NCBI GenBank assembly: GCA_037044905.1
Contig: JBAOKB010000046.1
Span: 1 to 64,000, forward strand
Direction: 5' to 3'
Length of the DNA: 64,000 bases
Source of the DNA: Hortaea werneckii
Taxonomy: Eukaryota > Ascomycota > Dothideomycetes > Mycosphaerellales > Teratosphaeriaceae
The translations under genes were made by a program, and so were the position numbers. Under the pieces are notes generated by a model that was given only the letters and a program-made list of their open reading frames with translations, made no database searches and had not been told where the DNA came from. This document shows positions 58,974 through 64,000 of the stretch, piece after piece. Each line of letters begins with the position of its first letter. Position 1 is the stretch's first letter.

Positions 58974-59375
58974 TGTTGCGACCCTACGAAGTAGTGTCAC
59001 GGGTTTAGAGCTCTTTGGAACAGATGTGTCAAGACAACTGGGTTGTGGGATAACTGATTGTGACAAGGCTGTTGGGTCTCTACCTAACAGTCGGATTGCA
59101 ACATGAGTTGAACACACGAACTCCTAATGAGAAACGTGCCTAGTTATATACATAAGAGATTCGTGTCTTCATGCATCTGATCGCCTGGTCGCTCAGCGAT
59201 CAGTCGCTCAGTGATCGCTCGGTCGCTCGTCGACCAGTCGACCACTTGCATATATGCAGTCAGTCGCCTGCCAAGGCAGCGCTCACTTGCATACTGGTCA
59301 CGTGACCCTTGTCTCCTCTGGCCCCTACTGGCCAATCGCTTCGGGTCTGACCGTCTCGTGACCGTGCTCGTAACA
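58974..59375 (-). repeat. LTR 5, shared by copies 3 and 4
   Basis: Complete 402-bp inverted LTR, serving as 5' LTR of copy 3 and 3' LTR of copy 4. It mirrors LTR 2. Confidence 0.95.
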
Positions 59376-59472
59376 CCATCCCCCTTTCAGCCTAGCTTCG
59401 TCCCTGAAGCTTATGATGTCGCTGTCCCCCGCGTTCCTTTTGTAACAGTTTGTAGCAGTCTTTCTTCCTACG

Positions 59473-59985
59473 ATGTCTCTGCAACCAGAAACTTCTTCTT
59501 CCAAGAAAAGACGCTCGCGTCTGGCTGCCGAAATTGAAAGGAACGGTCGTCCTGTCTTCTTCCCGTGTGAACGTTGTTCTACACACAACCATCTTTGCAT
59601 CATCATGTCGAACTCAACCAACCTTCGGTGTTCCGAATGCGTCCGTCAAGGCAAGAAATGCGTCAACATGTCTTGGGAATCCTTAGACCGAACTCGGGAG
59701 GAGTACCAGCGCAAGGTGGATGAGGATGAAGAGTTGTTGGCTACCGTGATGGCTCGGTTAATGCGAAACAAGAAGATCCTTCGTCAAGCTGAAGGTCGGG
59801 CGGCTCGGAAAGCCGAATGCCTTGCGTCGGAAATGGATGCAGAGGGCGCGTTTGAGGCTGAAGAGAATTGTCCTGCGGCGGCTGCTACTGTGGGCCTTAC
59901 TCCCCTGATGATGGAGACCCTGGGGAATATGGATCAATCCCTTTCCTTCTCCGGTGGTACTGGTGTAGCAACTTCGGGCAATTAA
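59473..59985 (+). CDS. Antisense Zn2Cys6-like ORF, copy 4
   Basis: 170 aa, identical product to the other three copies. It overlaps the pol end antisense at 59897-59985. Confidence 0.6.
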   Translation: MSLQPETSSSKKRRSRLAAEIERNGRPVFFPCERCSTHNHLCIIMSNSTNLRCSECVRQGKKCVNMSWESLDRTREEYQRKVDEDEELLATVMARLMRNKKILRQAEGRAARKAECLASEMDAEGAFEAEENCPAAAATVGLTPLMMETLGNMDQSLSFSGGTGVATSGN

Positions 59986-62900
59986 GATTGGTAAGTGGTT
60001 CCCATGTATTTTCGTCGCTGGGGTATCCTTTCCACTTGATGAGGTATCGCTGACTATTCCTGTCGTAGTCTACGATCTTTTCGACTTCATACTCGTCGTC
60101 TTCTTGCTCCTGGTAGTGGAACGTGGTTTGCAGCGTGGCGCTGGGGTGTGCGGGTTCCAACAAGGATATGTGGAACACTGGATGGATCTTTGCGTCCGGT
60201 GGAAGCTCGAGTCGGTAGCTGACTGTGCCCTTCTGTTCGGCAATCAAAAATGGTCCGACTTTGACGTGATCCAGTTTCTTCGTTCTTCGCTTTGTTTTCA
60301 GGTTCTTCGTCAGAAGATATACCTTATCCCCCTTCTTAAGTTGAGGTGCCGTTTTTGATTCTTTGAATCTCTGTTTCTGGATTCGCTGTTGCGAATGTCG
60401 GATTGCATCTCGGGCTGTGGTGTGTGCCTTCTGCAATTCCTCTGCCATTATTATGGCTTTGTCGGCTTTTATTGATGTTCTCGGTTCCATGAACATGTTG
60501 GGTGCTTTTCCATAATTAAGGAAAAATGGCGATTCTCTCGTTGTCTCTGATGCGTTATTGTTTAACGCCAGTTGCGCCATTGGTAACAATGAAACCCAAT
60601 TGTTTTGTGCGTAATTGACGTAGTGCCGTAAATATGCTTCGAGTGACTGATTTGTCCTTTCAGTCTGACCATCTGTCTCTGGGTGGAATGCTGTCGATAA
60701 CTTGTGCTTGATTCCAATTTGTCCCATAAGAGATTTCCAGAAATTCGATGTGAACAGCTTATCTCTGTCTGTGATGAAGCTTTCTGGAATTCCATGATGT
60801 CTGATTAGCCTGTCCAGTACGAGGTATGCGAGTTCCATAGCTGCCATTGATTCCTTGCACGGTATGAAATGTGCATACTTGGTCAAGGTGTCTACCATGA
60901 CAAGTATTGAATCGTAGACGACTCCTGTTGCGGGGTCCTTGGATGCCGGTAACTTCGTGATGAAGTCCATTGTGACTTCTCTCCATGGTGTATCCGAGGG
61001 TTCTCGGAACTGGAGATTGCCATATTTCGCATGTCGTGATGCCTTATTCTTCTGGCAACTGTCGCACTGTTTGATGTAGTCGGCAACCTTCTTCCGCATC
61101 TGTGGGAAGGTAAAGTTTCGTCTAATCAAATCTGTTGTTCTGGCTATTCCTGGGTGTCCTGTTGTTTGGCTATCATGGTGGTCTTTGATGCATTCGTGTT
61201 CCTTTGCTGGTGGAACCTGGTACTTCCCATGTTCGATGGGGAACTCTTCTTGTTCATCTCGTAGAACTCGGAGTATGTTGTTAAACTCTTGTGTATCTGT
61301 GGTAAGGCTTCCGTCCTTGTTGACTTTGAGCAATGTTTTCTTGTTCTGCTCCTTGCCTTCCATGTAGTCGCTTCTTCTGCTTAGCGCATCTGCGCGCCCA
61401 TTGTCTTTTCCTGGTGTATACTGGATATCGAACTTGTATTGTCCGAGTAGCTCTGACCATCTACAATGTCGACGTGATAGATCCTTGGTAGTTGTAAAGT
61501 ATTGAAGGTTCTTGTGGTCGGTGTATATCGTCAGTCCTGTAGCTCCTTCGCAGTAAACTCTCCAGTGTCGCAATGCTGCAACAATCGCTAACAGTTCTTT
61601 GTCGTAAATCTCGTAGTTCTGTTCCGCTGGCGTCATTTTCCTTGAGTAATACGCCACTGGGTGTCTTTTGCCATCATGTTCTTGAGTGATGCAAGCACCT
61701 ATTGCTAAGTCGGATGCGTCGGTTTCGACTTGTACTGGTTTCTTCGTATCGAATAGCATGAGTGTTGGTGACTGTATACATGCTTTCTTGAGTTGTTGGA
61801 ATGCTTTCTGTTGTTTCTCCGTCCATACGAACTTGGTGTCCTTCTTCGTAAGACTCGTGAGTGGGATTGCAAGTTTGGAGTATCCTTCAACAAACTTTCT
61901 GTTGTAGTTCGCGAGTCCCAGAAAGGCTTGGATTTCTGTGACGTTCTTCGGTGTTGGCCATTCCTTGATGGATTGTACTTTCTTTGGGTCCATCTTGATT
62001 CCAGTAGTATTGATGATGAATCCTAGGAATTCGATTTCCTTCTTGTAGAATTCACATTTCTCGGGTGCGGTCTTGAAGTCCACTGTGCTAAGTCGTTCTA
62101 GCACTGCTTGTACGTCTTTGGTGTGTTGTTCTCGGCTTCCGCGGGTGAAGATTAAGATGTCATCGACATAGGCTATCGTTGTAATGTCGAGTAGGTCTCG
62201 TAACACATCGTTGACGAGTTGCTGACACGTCGCTGGGGCGTTCGTAAGTCCCATTGGCATGACTCGAAATTGATAGAGTCCATAGCGCGTCCTGAAGGCT
62301 GTTTTCCATTCTTCTCCCTTAGCCATTCGTACGGCGTAGAATGCGTCTCGTAGATCAATCTTGGAATACCAGTTTGCTCCGGTAAGTCGATCTTGCATTT
62401 CTTCGATGTTAGGTAGTGGATATCGGTTCTTGACCGTGACTTCATTGAGTCGTCGATAGTCGATTACCATTCGCAGTTTTCCTCCTTTCTTTGGAACGAA
62501 CATTGCTGGTGAAGCGGCTGGCGATTGAGATTTCTCTATCCATCCCTTGTCGCTCTTTTCTTTCAGCCATCGTCGTTGCTCTTCGAGCTCTTTTTCGGAT
62601 AACCTGTATAGTGGCCCCCATGGTGGATCTTTGCCGGGCTGAAGTTGTATTCGGTGATCCCATGGTTGATGTCTAGGTAAGGCGGCTAATCCTTCCTCTT
62701 CCTGGAAGAGCGGTTTCCATTTCTTAAACTCTTCAGGGATCTCTGGAGGTGCGTTAGTTCTCCTTTTATCTCTCACCTCGTGACCTGGCTGGGCTGGCTC
62801 AGTGTCTGTGGAGACCATCTCCTTGCCGTTTTTGTCGGAGTATGTTATCGGTTGACGTTCTAATTCGCAGAACTGTCTTTCCTCATCTACCATCGCACGC

Positions 62901-63406
62901 TGTCGATGTATAGGGTGGATGTCGGTAGCGCAACCGCATCGCTCAAACTTGAGTACTCTTTTCCTCCAATCTATCAGAGGGTTGTGCTTTTCCAACCAAG
63001 GTGTCCCCATCACGATGTCGTGACTGGCCATGTCAACGATATCCAGGCTGACAGTCTCGTGGTGCTGTTGGATAGCTAGGACTAGCGGCATTGTTTCGCT
63101 GTCCACTTCGGATAGGGATGATCCATCTGCGACCATCAACTCGTATCCGCCGTCTTTCTTTCGTCGGGTGGCGATCCCGTTTCGCTGGACAAAGCTGGTC
63201 GATATAAAGTTTCCGCTGGCTCCGGAATCGATCATAGCTTGTGTCGTATGTCCATTGACAATGCATTTGGTACGGAATACCGGTGCTGCTGATGCTGTGG
63301 GAGCTTCGATAATGTTTACTTCCTGGCGACTGCTCCTGTCGGCAGGGATCCTTCGTTTTTTGAATAGTATCCTGGCGAGTTGGCATCTTCGAGACAGACT
63401 TCCCAA
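59897..63406 (-). CDS. Pol of chromovirus copy 4
   Basis: 1169 codons from the TTG after TGA, with the same Cys8 and Ile131 variants as copy 3 and intact catalytic motifs. Confidence 0.95.
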   Translation of the reverse strand: MGSLSRRCQLARILFKKRRIPADRSSRQEVNIIEAPTASAAPVFRTKCIVNGHTTQAMIDSGASGNFISTSFVQRNGIATRRKKDGGYELMVADGSSLSEVDSETMPLVLAIQQHHETVSLDIVDMASHDIVMGTPWLEKHNPLIDWRKRVLKFERCGCATDIHPIHRQRAMVDEERQFCELERQPITYSDKNGKEMVSTDTEPAQPGHEVRDKRRTNAPPEIPEEFKKWKPLFQEEEGLAALPRHQPWDHRIQLQPGKDPPWGPLYRLSEKELEEQRRWLKEKSDKGWIEKSQSPAASPAMFVPKKGGKLRMVIDYRRLNEVTVKNRYPLPNIEEMQDRLTGANWYSKIDLRDAFYAVRMAKGEEWKTAFRTRYGLYQFRVMPMGLTNAPATCQQLVNDVLRDLLDITTIAYVDDILIFTRGSREQHTKDVQAVLERLSTVDFKTAPEKCEFYKKEIEFLGFIINTTGIKMDPKKVQSIKEWPTPKNVTEIQAFLGLANYNRKFVEGYSKLAIPLTSLTKKDTKFVWTEKQQKAFQQLKKACIQSPTLMLFDTKKPVQVETDASDLAIGACITQEHDGKRHPVAYYSRKMTPAEQNYEIYDKELLAIVAALRHWRVYCEGATGLTIYTDHKNLQYFTTTKDLSRRHCRWSELLGQYKFDIQYTPGKDNGRADALSRRSDYMEGKEQNKKTLLKVNKDGSLTTDTQEFNNILRVLRDEQEEFPIEHGKYQVPPAKEHECIKDHHDSQTTGHPGIARTTDLIRRNFTFPQMRKKVADYIKQCDSCQKNKASRHAKYGNLQFREPSDTPWREVTMDFITKLPASKDPATGVVYDSILVMVDTLTKYAHFIPCKESMAAMELAYLVLDRLIRHHGIPESFITDRDKLFTSNFWKSLMGQIGIKHKLSTAFHPETDGQTERTNQSLEAYLRHYVNYAQNNWVSLLPMAQLALNNNASETTRESPFFLNYGKAPNMFMEPRTSIKADKAIIMAEELQKAHTTARDAIRHSQQRIQKQRFKESKTAPQLKKGDKVYLLTKNLKTKRRTKKLDHVKVGPFLIAEQKGTVSYRLELPPDAKIHPVFHISLLEPAHPSATLQTTFHYQEQEDDEYEVEKIVDYDRNSQRYLIKWKGYPSDENTWEPLTNLNCPKLLHQYHRRRKGIDPYSPGSPSSGE

Positions 63407-64000
63407 TCAAGGGGTCCATGTCGTGGGCCTAGGATAACCTTTCCTTGTGTCATTGATACCTTGATTTGTCCTTTGACAGTGGCTTTGACGTGCCCTAGTA
63501 TCATGTTTCTCCATATTGGTAGTTGCACTGGTGGTCCCATGGGCTTCAGTTCCCATTGTTTTGTGGACTCAGTCAATTTGTGCCGCATTGCCTCCAACGA
63601 TATGAGGTCTTCTTGATAGGCTTCCTGGATTCGGTGTAATTCATGTAGTCGTGCCTTAACGATCTGGATTCGTTCTCTAACACTTCTGGGAATATGGATT
63701 CCATCGGGTGTGCCATAACTTCCATCGGATTGGAATGTACTTCCAATTGGTGGTCGTTCTTGCACGTGTGCTGCGGCGTCGTAGTCGACGTTGACAAGTC
63801 GGTAATTCCAGAACATTGCTCTAATTCGGTTGAGCATGTTGTCGAATTCGATTGGGTGCAGTCGTCGTTTCCCTTGGATCTGTGGGAATACGGTTTCAAA
63901 TTGGTTCGCGATGAAGAGGATCATTCTCCGAGCTGGTCCTGCTCCTGAGACTTCGAAATGATATAGTTCGAGGTCGTCGGGTTCATCGTCGTCGGTATAT
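63316..64000 (-). CDS. Gag of chromovirus copy 4, C-terminal part only
   Basis: Partial: the window edge cuts gag, leaving about the last 228 residues including the long post-knuckle domain and Asp642 as in copy 3. By symmetry its start should lie near 65331. Confidence 0.92.
   Translation of the reverse strand, partial: YTDDDEPDDLELYHFEVSGAGPARRMILFIANQFETVFPQIQGKRRLHPIEFDNMLNRIRAMFWNYRLVNVDYDAAAHVQERPPIGSTFQSDGSYGTPDGIHIPRSVRERIQIVKARLHELHRIQEAYQEDLISLEAMRHKLTESTKQWELKPMGPPVQLPIWRNMILGHVKATVKGQIKVSMTQGKVILGPRHGPLDWEVCLEDANSPGYYSKNEGSLPTGAVARK
63355..63361 (-). promoter_or_regulatory. -1 frameshift slippery site, copy 4
   Basis: Minus-strand A AAA AAC, mirror image of the site at 41824-41830. 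Confidence 0.75.

Larger units (their letters stand above)
52609..59375 (-). mobile_element. Ty3/gypsy chromovirus, copy 3 (inverted)
   Basis: Minus-strand copy, complete except for 32 bp missing from its 3' LTR. It differs from copies 1 and 2 by a handful of substitutions, yet keeps every ORF open. The ATG at the head of the pol frame is TTG here. Confidence 0.96.
41185..64000. repeat. Giant inverted repeat (palindrome) of retroelements
   Basis: The left arm 41185-52576 is mirrored by the right arm 52609-64000 (11.4 kb each) around a 32-nt spacer at 52577-52608. Feature positions mirror exactly (x to 105185 - x): for example LTR edges 45810/59375, slippery sites 41824/63361, antisense ORF 45200-45712/59473-59985. 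A few substitutions distinguish the arms. If the symmetry continues, the right arm should end at 65772, outside the window. Confidence 0.95.
58974..64000 (-). mobile_element. Ty3/gypsy chromovirus, copy 4 (inverted, cut by window end)
   Basis: Same orientation as copy 3 and offset by 6397 bp. The window ends inside gag, so the 5' third and 5' LTR are not visible. It shares the variants of copy 3 where both can be read. Confidence 0.95.

Overview
This is a nuclear window from a filamentous ascomycete, most likely a Dothideomycete (Mycosphaerellales/Capnodiales-type by overall look; the order is inference). The evidence is short GT-AG introns of 50-75 nt, compact intron-poor housekeeping genes (TOM70, SPT6, MRPL22, a Ste7-type MAPKK), secreted enzymes and small secreted proteins typical of Pezizomycotina, an AT-rich block with the CpA/TpG depletion left by repeat-induced point mutation (RIP), and Ty3/gypsy chromoviruses. 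Intron coordinates below were derived by reading splice sites and checking phase; no RNA data support them.

Gene-rich part (1-36165, ordinary base composition). In order: a small secreted protein (+), a heme-thiolate peroxygenase of the chloroperoxidase family in 8 exons (-), a 2.4 kb stretch with only a degenerate gene trace, an MFS anion:cation symporter (+), a small Cys/His-rich conserved protein (-), a hypothetical three-helix membrane protein (+), a doubtful Cys-rich small protein (-), TOM70 (+), a secreted GH13 alpha-amylase (-), a 3.3 kb stretch without a supported gene, a Ste7/Mst7-type MAP kinase kinase (-) divergent from SPT6 (+), two long microsatellites, a PAP2-type membrane protein (-), a conserved protein of unknown function (-) divergent from a calponin-homology protein (+), and mitochondrial ribosomal protein uL22m (-). 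Apart from shared promoters these genes do not form an obvious pathway cluster.

Repeat part (about 36330-64000). A 3.1 kb AT-rich RIP-scarred block holds a broken ORF with a 54-bp tandem repeat. It ends abruptly at an array of four nearly identical, apparently intact Ty3/gypsy chromovirus copies. Copies 1 and 2 lie on + and share an LTR. Copies 3 and 4 lie on - and share an LTR. The two pairs meet tail to tail at 52576/52609, so 41185-64000 is a giant inverted repeat with a 32-nt spacer, running past the window edge.

Each element has 402-bp LTRs (TGTT...AACA), a 671-aa Gag with one CCHC knuckle, a Pol ORF (protease, RT, RNase H, integrase, GPF motif, chromodomain) in the -1 frame behind a textbook A AAA AAC slippery site, and a 170-codon ORF on the opposite strand between pol and the 3' LTR. 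That antisense ORF encodes six cysteines with exactly Zn(II)2Cys6 spacing followed by a likely coiled coil. The antisense ORF and the giant palindrome are the most interesting features here.
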